The position numbers were made by a program, and so were the translations under genes. A DNA stretch of 58,555 bases, taken from an uncultured Bacteroidia bacterium (lineage in GTDB: Bacteria > Bacteroidota > Bacteroidia > NS11-12g > UBA9320). The stretch lies in NCBI GenBank assembly GCA_905478335.1, contig CAJQIC010000033.1, forward strand, positions 1 to 58,555, written 5' to 3'. Positions within the stretch are counted from its first letter, which is position 1, and each line of letters starts with the position of its first letter. Below the pieces are notes generated by a model that saw only the letters and a list, made by a program, of their open reading frames with translations, had not been told where the DNA came from and made no database searches. Shown here in pieces: positions 18,681 to 26,559 of this stretch.

Positions 18681-19681
18681 AGTATTACGCTGTCATAGTA
18701 TTTATGGGCTTATGCCTGACTGGATGTTTCACCGAAGAAGAGCCTATTCTCCCTCTTCCGCCTTTCGAAACTGAAATAAACACCTACAAGCCTGTAAACG
18801 GACAAATCTATTACAGCTTAAAGGACCAGAAAATTGTCAAACAAAATAGCACAGAGGGATGGGATATCGCATTTAGCTGTGCCGCCAACGATTACCAAAT
18901 CTTGCTCAACACGGCTAGAGGCATGGGTTGTTTCAACACCAATTCAAAAGACTTTTACCAAGACTATCAAGAAGGTGATTATCCATGGATATTTGATCGT
19001 TGGAATGGCCAAGAAGACAACAGTTGCATTGGTGAATGGGGCGACTTTAGTTTCGAGAACCCGCAGAGTTTCGGCAACGTGTATTTAGTCCACCTTGGCT
19101 TAGATTTAAGCGGCAACCCAACGGGCATCGTTAAAATGCGCGTAGAAGGCTACAAAGACAATAAATACGACATTCTCATTGGGGATCTTGATGGGAAGTT
19201 TGAACGACACTATTACGTTGAGAAAAACGATAGTTTCAATTATGTATACCTCTCTTTCGAATCTAGCAGTGTGTTAAACCTTGAGCCGCCTAAAGACGAC
19301 TGGGATTTTTTGATTACCTCCTACGTAAAGCACAAAACTCAGAACGTATCTTCCTTATTCTTCTCCGTAACAAATGAATTTTCTTTGGTTGATGGGATTT
19401 TTATAAATCCATATAACAGGGAAGTTGGAAGGCAATTCGATTACGACTTTGATGCGTTGAACTTTTTTAACGCTCAAACGTATGCATACACAGACTCGTT
19501 AGACTTTATTGGTACAAAATGGTATGACTGGAATTCGGGCAACAAGAATTTTATAACCACAGATACCAATACATTCGTCATACGTGATTCCGATAAAAAC
19601 TATTACGCGATACAGTTCACCAAGTTCAGAAAAGAACGAACTACAAAAAACGATATAGGATTTATCTCCAAAAGTTTATAA
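18677..19681 (+). CDS. HmuY-family lipoprotein
   Basis: A predicted surface or outer-membrane lipoprotein related to the heme-binding HmuY family. The TTG at 18677 overlaps the receptor stop (TTGA) and gives a compact lipoprotein signal, MKYYAVIVFMGLCLTGC, with Cys17 lipidated. The mature part has the family's YYSLKD and GWDIAFSC strands and later DDWDFLITSYV. Coupling to a TonB-dependent receptor supports capture of heme, a metal or a metallophore; which one cannot be read. A longer TTG start at 18653 is possible but breaks the signal. Confidence 0.85.
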   Translation: MKYYAVIVFMGLCLTGCFTEEEPILPLPPFETEINTYKPVNGQIYYSLKDQKIVKQNSTEGWDIAFSCAANDYQILLNTARGMGCFNTNSKDFYQDYQEGDYPWIFDRWNGQEDNSCIGEWGDFSFENPQSFGNVYLVHLGLDLSGNPTGIVKMRVEGYKDNKYDILIGDLDGKFERHYYVEKNDSFNYVYLSFESSSVLNLEPPKDDWDFLITSYVKHKTQNVSSLFFSVTNEFSLVDGIFINPYNREVGRQFDYDFDALNFFNAQTYAYTDSLDFIGTKWYDWNSGNKNFITTDTNTFVIRDSDKNYYAIQFTKFRKERTTKNDIGFISKSL

Positions 19682-19720
19682 TCTTAACAATAGCGGTTAA
19701 TATTGCCGAAAATTTAAGCA

Positions 19721-20830
19721 ATGAAATTATTATCAATTGTCGCCGGTGTTTTGGTTCTCGCTTCTTGTAACCAAGGTACTCAAACAAATACGGAACAGAC
19801 CACCGAAGAGTCGACTGTTTCTCAAAAACCCGACCTTGCTGATTCTAGCGAATCTCACTTGTTAAACTTGCACCAGTTAACTTATGGTGGTGACAACGCT
19901 GAGGCCTATTTCAGTTTCAACAACCGCAAATTGGTGTTTCAGAGCAACAACGAAGCTTGGGGCGTTAACTGTGATCAGATCTTCACATTCGATATCGAAG
20001 CAGCAGAAAAAGATACGCTAAAGCCAAAGATGCTGAGCACAGGATTTGGTAGAACAACGTGTTCGTACTTTATGCCAGACGGAGGACATATCTTATATGG
20101 CTCTACGCACTTGGCTGACTCACAATGCCCACCGGAGGTAAGACCTGAAAAAGGAGGACCTTATTTGTGGTCAATCTATGCAGGTTACGACATTTTTGTG
20201 GCTGACCTTGAAGGAAACATAACAGCACAATTAACAGACGAGCCAGGTTATGATGCCGAAGCCACAGTTTCTCCAAAAGGAGATAAGATTGTGTTTACTT
20301 CTACACGATCTGGTGACCTCGAATTGTACACCATGAACATTGATGGAAGCAATGTGACACAAATTACGGATCAGTTGGGTTATGACGGTGGTGCGTTCTT
20401 TTCTCCAGATGGATCAAAGTTGGTATTCCGTTCATCAAGACCGAAAACTGAAGAAGAAATTGCTAGATATAAAGGATACTTAGAAAGAGGTTTGGTAGCA
20501 CCAACCAACATGGAAATCTATACCTGTAACGCAGATGGTTCTGACTTAAAACAAATTACGAACCTTGGAAAAGCAAACTGGGCTCCTTTTTATCACCCAA
20601 GTGGTAAGAAAATTATATTCAGCAGTAATCACTTTTCCGAACGCGGTTACGAATTCCAATTGTTCATGATAAACGAAGACGGAACTGGACTTGAGCAAAT
20701 TACAACCCAAAGTAATTTCAATGCGTTTCCAATGTTCTCTTACGATGGTAAAAAAATTGTATTCTCATCTAACCGAAACAATGGTGGGACGAGAGAAACC
20801 AATATGTTCATTGCTGATTGGGTAGAATAA
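19721..20830 (+). CDS. TolB-like beta-propeller lipoprotein (PD40 repeats)
   Basis: 369 residues. The lipoprotein signal ends at LASC with Cys16. There is a Thr/Gln/Glu-rich linker, then about six PD40/WD40-like blades. Each carries a variant of DGxKIVFxSxR, for example PKGDKIVFTSTRSGDLELYT, DGSKLVFRSSR, SGKKIIFSSNH and DGKKIVFSSNRN, with MNIDGSNVTQIT-type loops. Like TolB, it is likely a periplasmic binding scaffold, but it is not the Tol-Pal TolB since no tol genes are near. A TAATATTG lies about 24 bases before the ATG, one mismatch from the -7 consensus. Confidence 0.88.
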   Translation: MKLLSIVAGVLVLASCNQGTQTNTEQTTEESTVSQKPDLADSSESHLLNLHQLTYGGDNAEAYFSFNNRKLVFQSNNEAWGVNCDQIFTFDIEAAEKDTLKPKMLSTGFGRTTCSYFMPDGGHILYGSTHLADSQCPPEVRPEKGGPYLWSIYAGYDIFVADLEGNITAQLTDEPGYDAEATVSPKGDKIVFTSTRSGDLELYTMNIDGSNVTQITDQLGYDGGAFFSPDGSKLVFRSSRPKTEEEIARYKGYLERGLVAPTNMEIYTCNADGSDLKQITNLGKANWAPFYHPSGKKIIFSSNHFSERGYEFQLFMINEDGTGLEQITTQSNFNAFPMFSYDGKKIVFSSNRNNGGTRETNMFIADWVE

Positions 20831-20831
20831 C

Positions 20832-20846
20832 CCTCAGCAACTGAGG
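20832..20846. other. Short hairpin after the TolB-like gene
   Basis: CCTCAG-CAA-CTGAGG forms a 6-bp stem with a 3-base loop, starting two bases after the stop codon. There is no T-run, so it is not a classical terminator. It may protect the mRNA 3' end. Confidence 0.4.
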
Positions 20847-20914
20847 CATATCATACTTCCTGGTTCTATCTTACCACGTTGGCTAAATGTTTGGCGTTAG
20901 CTTTGCAACTACTA

Positions 20915-21289
20915 ATGAAACGCGAAATACAGAATAGCGAAGACGTAAAACAGTTGGTCGATTCCTTTTATCAAAGAGTGAATCAAGACGATTTACTATC
21001 TCCCATTTTTAACGATTTTGCCCAAGTAGATTGGGGCAGTCATTTGCCTAAAATGTATCAATTTTGGGAGTCTATTTTGTTCGGAAGTGCCACCTACCAA
21101 GGCCGCCCATTCCCCAAGCACATCCCGTTACCCATTTCTATGGAGCACTTTGACCGCTGGATTAGTTTGTTTGAAACAAATGTAGACGAGCAGTTTACTG
21201 GAGACAAAGCCGAAATGGCCAAGCATCGTGCCCAAACCATTGCGCATATATTTAAAACCAAATTAAAACACCTCAACAGAATTAGTTAA
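20915..21289 (+). CDS. Group III truncated hemoglobin
   Basis: A small heme protein of about 124 residues with the short 2-on-2 globin fold. The group III signature is visible: FWESILFGSATYQGRPFPKH followed by IPLPISMEHFDRWISLF, where the His before IPLP matches the proximal ligand and the Trp is conserved. I place the start at the ATG at 20915, which matches family N-termini (KREIQNSEDV). Roles proposed for the family are oxygen or NO chemistry. The stop is directly followed by the ATG of a cupin gene, so the two are cotranscribed. Confidence 0.9.
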   Translation: MKREIQNSEDVKQLVDSFYQRVNQDDLLSPIFNDFAQVDWGSHLPKMYQFWESILFGSATYQGRPFPKHIPLPISMEHFDRWISLFETNVDEQFTGDKAEMAKHRAQTIAHIFKTKLKHLNRIS

Positions 21290-21631
21290 ATGCAGACAGG
21301 TCAATTTCTATCCAACGTAACCTTTGACACAACAAGACCAAAAATCGACGTCGTTGTAGAAACTCCGTTTTCGAAGGAAATTAGAATATCGATGGTTAAA
21401 GATCAGTTGATGAAAGACCACAGTGCACCACTTCCTATCGTCGTCCAAGTCATACAAGGACAAATAGATTTTGGAACTGAAAAAGGTCAAGTCATGCTGT
21501 TTACTGGAAACTTGATTGCCTTGGACGCCTCAGTAAAGCACAACCTACTTGCCATTGAGCAAAGTGTGATTCGTTTAACCTTGTCCAAAGGGGATTCTGC
21601 AAGCCGCGTAAAAGACGCCGCAAAAAAATAA
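21290..21631 (+). CDS. Cupin-fold small protein
   Basis: 113 residues that read as a single cupin barrel: LPIVVQVIQGQIDFGTEKG (first cupin strand set with the conserved G) and MLFTGNLIALDASVKHNLLAIE (second motif with PxxxH-like VKHNL). The metal ligands of motif 1 are mostly missing, so catalysis is doubtful and a binding role is possible. The ATG follows the hemoglobin stop with no gap, which suggests the two act together in a redox or heme-linked task. Confidence 0.75.
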   Translation: MQTGQFLSNVTFDTTRPKIDVVVETPFSKEIRISMVKDQLMKDHSAPLPIVVQVIQGQIDFGTEKGQVMLFTGNLIALDASVKHNLLAIEQSVIRLTLSKGDSASRVKDAAKK

Positions 21632-21693
21632 CAACATGCCGTTTACCTATTTTGAACAATAGGTATCTACATCAAATTAGAACCTAGTTTGAT

Positions 21694-22602
21694 ATGAAAT
21701 TCGACATCCCAAACCCCTGTTCCGAAGATTGGAACAAAATGAAAATTGGCTTAAACGCAAGGCATTGTGATTCTTGTGAAAAAGACGTCATTGACTTCAC
21801 ACAGCAATCACGCGAAGAGATTCTTACCTATTTACTGATGCATAACGGTGAACGTGTGTGTGGACATATACGCAGATCACAACTTGACTTTTCTTACAAC
21901 GAGATTATGTTTGTAATTGACGGTATGACAAAAAAAGAAAAGAAATCAAATTTGCCATTTTACATCCTGTGTATGGGCGCTTTACTGTTAACCTCATGCG
22001 ATAGCAATACCTCTAATGGCAAGTTAGCATTAACCGAAGGCAAAGACTCCATTGTTCAAACAGATTCTCACCTGGTAGACCATAGAGCAATGGCAAAAGA
22101 AACGATTTCGAAAGACACTGTAGTTAAAGAAAAAGTAGTCAAAAAATCTATACCACCGCCGCCCCCACCAGTTGGCATGATAATGACTGGAGAAGTAGTT
22201 GAAGGAGATATTGACATCATAGAACCGCAAGAAGTGATTGATGGAAACATGGAAATCATTCCAGACACCATAACACCCCCTCAAATTTTTCAATTTGCAG
22301 AGGAAATGCCTGAATTTCCTGGTGGAATGGATGCCTTAATGAAGTTCCTCAGCAAGAATATCAGTTACCCAGCATTTGAAAGAGACCAAAATATTCAAGG
22401 TACCGTAGTAGCTCAATTTGTTGTCACCAAAGAAGGGGTCATTGAAGATATCAAGATAGTACGCTCGGTTAAGGGCGCTCCAAGCTTCAACGCAGAGGTA
22501 ATACGTGTAATTAAAAAAATACCAAAATGGAAACCAGGAGTTCAATCTGGAAAGAATGTCGACGTGAGATACAATCTCCCAGTGCGGTTTAGATTAACCT
22601 AG
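21694..22602 (+). CDS. TonB-like energy transducer with N-terminal Cys-rich domain
   Basis: 302 residues. An N-terminal cytoplasmic-looking domain contains NPCSEDWNKM, ARHCDSCEKDVIDFT and VCGH, four cysteines that may bind a metal; this domain is common in Bacteroidota TonB-like proteins. A hydrophobic segment lies at about 91-106 (ending LLLTSC), followed by a proline/acidic periplasmic linker with IPPPPPPVG. The C-terminal TonB domain (about 215-302) has FPGGMDALMKFLSKNISYP, GTVVAQFVV and FNAEVIRVIKKIPKWKPG. It should couple the proton motive force to TonB-dependent receptors, but exbB and exbD are not nearby. It forms a single-gene unit. Confidence 0.87.
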   Translation: MKFDIPNPCSEDWNKMKIGLNARHCDSCEKDVIDFTQQSREEILTYLLMHNGERVCGHIRRSQLDFSYNEIMFVIDGMTKKEKKSNLPFYILCMGALLLTSCDSNTSNGKLALTEGKDSIVQTDSHLVDHRAMAKETISKDTVVKEKVVKKSIPPPPPPVGMIMTGEVVEGDIDIIEPQEVIDGNMEIIPDTITPPQIFQFAEEMPEFPGGMDALMKFLSKNISYPAFERDQNIQGTVVAQFVVTKEGVIEDIKIVRSVKGAPSFNAEVIRVIKKIPKWKPGVQSGKNVDVRYNLPVRFRLT

Positions 22603-22609
22603 AACACAA

Positions 22610-23254
22610 CTAACTTTCAGCGGCAACCGTCTGAAACGCTTCTAAAAAAGCTTCGACAGGCTGAGCTCCACTAAAACCATAGGTGTCATTAATGACAAAA
22701 AATGGAACACCAGAAACACCGCGTTGCTGATAGTGTCGCATTTCTGCTGTTACCTTATCCGCAATGTCTTGATCATTAATGATGGCGTCTACTTTTGCAC
22801 TGTCCCAACCAAATTCATCGGTGATACTGTAAAGTGTTTTCAAGTTATTCAAGTGTTTTGTTTGTTCGAAGTAGGCCGATAGAAAACGTTCCTTCAGTTT
22901 TTCACCAAAACCTTCTTCGCGGGCCACGTGCAACAATTGATGCAGTTTGAGTGTATTCACTGCAAGCCATTCATCGCCAAAGTCGAACTGAATACCGACT
23001 GTTTTTCCAACCTCAGTCAATCTATCTGTCATCTCTCCTACCCTTTCTACACTTCCAAATTTATTGGTCAAATAGGTATCTCTATTCATTCCTTCCGAGC
23101 GCATTGATGGATCTAACTGAAACGGATGCCACTCCACTTCAATTTCTGCTCCATCCCACTTTTCAAGTGCAGCTTCTAAACGGCGTTTCCCGACAAAACA
23201 CCACGGACAAGCAACATCCGAAACAACATCTACTTTTATCTTATTTTCACTCAT
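22610..23254 (-). CDS. DsbA-family oxidoreductase (FrnE-like)
   Basis: 214-residue thioredoxin-fold protein with the active site ACPWCFVGKRR near residues 15-25, an inserted helical domain, and the cis-Pro loop RGVSGVPFFVIND near 178-190. The family includes FrnE and related cytoplasmic disulfide enzymes. There is no signal peptide, so it is probably cytoplasmic. It starts three bases after the AMP nucleosidase stop and is likely cotranscribed with it. Confidence 0.92.
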   Translation of the reverse strand: MSENKIKVDVVSDVACPWCFVGKRRLEAALEKWDGAEIEVEWHPFQLDPSMRSEGMNRDTYLTNKFGSVERVGEMTDRLTEVGKTVGIQFDFGDEWLAVNTLKLHQLLHVAREEGFGEKLKERFLSAYFEQTKHLNNLKTLYSITDEFGWDSAKVDAIINDQDIADKVTAEMRHYQQRGVSGVPFFVINDTYGFSGAQPVEAFLEAFQTVAAES

Positions 23255-23257
23255 ATT

Positions 23258-24040
23258 CTATGGTCTGTGATCAAATCGCATATGTTTTACGCTATCACCC
23301 GAGTCACGCAGTTCTTCTAATGCTCTTATTCCAATATTCACATGTAGCTCTACAAACTTTGACGTTACAGACTTGTCACTCTCGTCTGTTTTTACACCAC
23401 TGGGAATCATGGGGTTATCGCTCACCAATAACAGTGCTCCTCTCGGAATTTCATTGGCAAAACCGGCAGTAAATAAGGTTGCTGTTTCCATATCAATTCC
23501 AATAGCCCGTGCTTCCACTAATCGCTCTTTAAACTTTTCGTCGTGTTCCCAAACTCTTCGGTTGGTTGTAAAAATTACACCTGTCCAGTAATCAATTTCA
23601 AACTCCTTCATAGCTGATGAAACCGTTCGCTGAAGTCGAAATGATGGCAGTGCTGGCACTTCTTCAGGCAAATACTCGTTGCTGGTACCTTCACCTCGTA
23701 TTGCAGCCATTGGAATTATAAAATCGCCAAGTGCTGTTTTCCGTTTCAACCCACCACATTTACCCAAAAACAAGACCGCTCTTGGTTTTATTGCAGAAAG
23801 CAGGTCCATTACCGTAGCGGCCATCGCACTACCCATACCAAAATTTATGATTGTGATATTGTTGTATGTAGCGGTCTGCATGGCCTTGTCCATCCCTTCA
23901 ATATCAACACGGTACTTCTCGCTAAATATATTTACATACCCAATAAAATTGGTCAACAAAATATATGACCCAAAATTTTCTAATGGAGTACCCGTGTATC
24001 TTGGGAGCCAATTTTCTACGATTTCTGCTTTGGTTTTCAT
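23258..24040 (-). CDS. amn: AMP nucleosidase
   Basis: Hydrolyses AMP to adenine and ribose 5-phosphate. The protein is 260 residues, matching the shorter form that has only the catalytic PNP/UDP-phosphorylase fold and lacks the extra N-terminal domain of E. coli Amn. Diagnostic stretches are INFGMGSAMAATVMDLL, FLGKCGGLKRKTALGDFI, AIRGEGTSNEYLP, the nucleoside motif IGIDMETATLFTAGF and LLVSDNPMIPSG. The frnE-like gene follows at once. A -7 box was not evident. Confidence 0.92.
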   Translation of the reverse strand: MKTKAEIVENWLPRYTGTPLENFGSYILLTNFIGYVNIFSEKYRVDIEGMDKAMQTATYNNITIINFGMGSAMAATVMDLLSAIKPRAVLFLGKCGGLKRKTALGDFIIPMAAIRGEGTSNEYLPEEVPALPSFRLQRTVSSAMKEFEIDYWTGVIFTTNRRVWEHDEKFKERLVEARAIGIDMETATLFTAGFANEIPRGALLLVSDNPMIPSGVKTDESDKSVTSKFVELHVNIGIRALEELRDSGDSVKHMRFDHRP

Positions 24041-24129
24041 GTGATTTATTAGTGCATTAGTAAACGTATCAATACCCGAAATGGTATTCGGCTTGAACAG
24101 CTACAAAGCGAAACCGAGCGAAAAGAACA

Positions 24130-24582
24130 CTAACCTAAGATTTGGTCAGTGTGCTCTTTGGCCTTCACTTTTGTAATGATTTCAGTTATTATACCTTCTT
24201 CGTTCATCACAAAAGTAGTGCGTTTAAGCCCCATGTATGTTTTGCCAAATGTTGTTTTCTCGCCCCAAACGCCAAATGCATCAGCAATGGCATGGTCTTC
24301 ATCTACCAATAAATCGAATGGAAGTTTGTACTTCGCAATGAACTTTTGGTGCTTCGCCGCTTTATCAGGACTTATTCCAAAAACTTTGTAACCCCTTTGT
24401 ATCAGGTGGTCGTAATTGTCTCTCAAATTACACGCTTGATTCGTGCATGTTGGGGTATCGTCTTTTGGATAGAAATATAAAACGCTTTTTGTTCCAAGAA
24501 AATCTTGACTACTCACGTTTTTTTCATTCTGATCAATTGTTTTAAAATCTGGGAGTTTATCTCCAACCTTTAGTGTGCTCAT
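24130..24582 (-). CDS. bcp: Thiol peroxidase, Bcp type
   Basis: 150-residue peroxiredoxin that reduces hydroperoxides with thioredoxin. The peroxidatic Cys is in YPKDDTPTCTNQACNLRD, and a second Cys five residues on matches the resolving Cys of E. coli-type Bcp. The FGISPDKAAKHQKF segment is also typical. Its ATG overlaps the last base of the M23 peptidase stop, so the two genes are translationally coupled. Confidence 0.93.
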   Translation of the reverse strand: MSTLKVGDKLPDFKTIDQNEKNVSSQDFLGTKSVLYFYPKDDTPTCTNQACNLRDNYDHLIQRGYKVFGISPDKAAKHQKFIAKYKLPFDLLVDEDHAIADAFGVWGEKTTFGKTYMGLKRTTFVMNEEGIITEIITKVKAKEHTDQILG

Positions 24583-26423
24583 TAAATCGTAATATTCTTT
24601 TTATAAACTGTTGTGTTTCCACCTCCATCTGTAACACGTAACTCTAAAGAATGGTTTCCTTTGGTGTAAGATTTTGGCAAATTGCCAAACAGTTTATTTG
24701 ACTTGGGTTCATATTCTAGTAGCACCCATTTGTCGTCAACGTAGCAATTATAGGCCTTCACGTCGCTTGTTAAGTCAACCACTCTAAAACTCAAGTATTG
24801 ATTTACACGCAAGGGTGTAATCTTGGGGCCAATGGTATCCAAAGCCAAATAATACATTCCCAACGACTTTGAAGTCTCTACGATATAATTGCCCGATACC
24901 TTTCCGCCTTCGTACGACGACGATTTGGACGACTTGTTATAGGATAACATTACCAAGTTGTTTTTCATTGCGATATACGCTTCCGGTATCTTAATCTTTA
25001 TGGTTGCTGATTTATGTAGTGGAACGTGTGAATGGTTTATTCTGACCATTGGCGAAACCGACTTGCCCGTTTTCTTAGTTTCTGTTAACCCCATATAGGT
25101 GGTGTTATACAAGCTGCCTTTTGGAACAACTACGGTTGCGTTTTCACTATTCAGCGTGTTCGTTTTAGTTGGCAGGCAACGTTGAGCGCCCGGTTTGTTT
25201 AAACCCCCATTTACCAATGGTGAAGCACCTTCCTTACCTTTAATAAAGAACGTTAGCGTCGAACTGGCTTGGTTATAGTCATATGCCTTTATGTCTATGC
25301 GTATTGTGGTGTTATTTCCAACTTTGATAGAACCATTTCCTTTATAAAAATGAAGTCTGTTTCCTTTATCCTTAAACATTTTGACATACCTCACTCCTCT
25401 TTGTGTGTACGTCCAATAATCGATGTGTTTATTGATATACCGCCCTTGTGAAAAAGCAAAATCTTCTATCGTTTGTGTAAAGACCTTTTTGCCATCGACC
25501 AAAACGTCTGCATAGTTTATACCAAGTCGGTTTAGTTTGTCCGTAAAATAATCGACCCAACTGACCCCAACGCCATAAGTTCCAGGAGGCACAACGGTCG
25601 TATCATTTTTCTTGACCGGTCCATTGGCAAATATGCCATGGGTTTCGTATCGATTAAAATCCAACCGATAAAGCTTCGCACTTTTTACGAATGGTGGAAT
25701 CTTGTCTTCCACTTGTAACCCATGAAGTAATGGGTTCACGGTGTTCCCCTTCCGATCTCTTATTTCAAAATGTAGATGTGGTCCACCAGACCCTCCAGTA
25801 TTGCCACTTAACGCCACTTCTTGGCCTTTAGTCACTTTAAGCTTGCCAGCAGGCACATACCAGTCAAATGTGTACTTTTTTAGTGCATATTGTTTTGCAA
25901 TTACCGCATCTTGAATTGCCCCAGAATACTTTTTTAAATGCCCGTAAACCGTGGTGGTTCCATTTGGATGTTGAATGTATAATGCCTTCCCATATCCCCG
26001 ACTGGATACCTTGATTCGAGAAACATAACCACCCGCAGCCGCTTTAATAGATTTGCCCTGTACACCTCCTGTTCGAATATCAAGACCGGCATGAAAATGA
26101 TTATTCCGCAACTCACCGAAAGTTCCAGACAGTAAAATTGGTCCATCTAAAGGAGCAACATAGTATCCAGAGGACTTCACACGCTTTGCAATGTTTTCTG
26201 AAGCATCGTCTTCTATTTCTTCGATTTGTTCACTTACCTCTGAATCATCTACGACCTCTTCTTCGTTTTCAACGACAATTTCTTCTTTGCTCGTTGCAAC
26301 AGAATCCTCAGGAGCTACTTGGTTCGATCTACCAGCTCTGTCTGACTTATTGCATGTATACAATAAAGCGAGCATCATGACCGATGCTAGAATTATAAAA
26401 CCAATTTGTTTCCCTTTTTTCAC
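24582..26423 (-). CDS. M23-family (LytM-type) metallopeptidase lipoprotein
   Basis: 613 residues. The N-terminal hydrophobic segment ends at LLYTC (probable lipidated Cys), followed by an acidic linker rich in Glu and Asp. The peptidase domain has NHFHAGLDIRTG (HxxxD) and GGPHLHFEIRD (HxH), the complete zinc and catalytic set, so it is likely an active endopeptidase on peptidoglycan crosslinks. About 370 residues follow with strand-rich segments and no obvious named domain. It heads the pair with bcp. TTATTTTG just upstream on the minus strand is one mismatch from the -7 box. Confidence 0.92.
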   Translation of the reverse strand: MKKGKQIGFIILASVMMLALLYTCNKSDRAGRSNQVAPEDSVATSKEEIVVENEEEVVDDSEVSEQIEEIEDDASENIAKRVKSSGYYVAPLDGPILLSGTFGELRNNHFHAGLDIRTGGVQGKSIKAAAGGYVSRIKVSSRGYGKALYIQHPNGTTTVYGHLKKYSGAIQDAVIAKQYALKKYTFDWYVPAGKLKVTKGQEVALSGNTGGSGGPHLHFEIRDRKGNTVNPLLHGLQVEDKIPPFVKSAKLYRLDFNRYETHGIFANGPVKKNDTTVVPPGTYGVGVSWVDYFTDKLNRLGINYADVLVDGKKVFTQTIEDFAFSQGRYINKHIDYWTYTQRGVRYVKMFKDKGNRLHFYKGNGSIKVGNNTTIRIDIKAYDYNQASSTLTFFIKGKEGASPLVNGGLNKPGAQRCLPTKTNTLNSENATVVVPKGSLYNTTYMGLTETKKTGKSVSPMVRINHSHVPLHKSATIKIKIPEAYIAMKNNLVMLSYNKSSKSSSYEGGKVSGNYIVETSKSLGMYYLALDTIGPKITPLRVNQYLSFRVVDLTSDVKAYNCYVDDKWVLLEYEPKSNKLFGNLPKSYTKGNHSLELRVTDGGGNTTVYKKNITI

Positions 26424-26488
26424 CCCACAAAATAAAGTAGTGGCATAAAACTAACGTGAATAGAGATATGCACAAGACAAAAGTAACG

Positions 26489-26520
26489 TTGGCAAAACCA
26501 ATCGGTTGACGTTATCTTTG
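26489..26520 (+). promoter_or_regulatory. Bipartite Bacteroidota promoter for the aldehyde dehydrogenase
   Basis: TTG at 26489-26491 and TATCTTTG at 26513-26520 are 21 bases apart, within the usual spacing for TTG/TAnnTTTG promoters. This is the best full promoter seen in the window. The leader would be about 33 bases. Confidence 0.65.
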
Positions 26521-26559
26521 AGCGTTTCCTATCCTTTATACACGCATTAATAAAGAACA

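Noticed and set aside
20832-20846. Intrinsic terminator after the TolB-like gene
   Set aside because: Hairpin is short and has no T-run.
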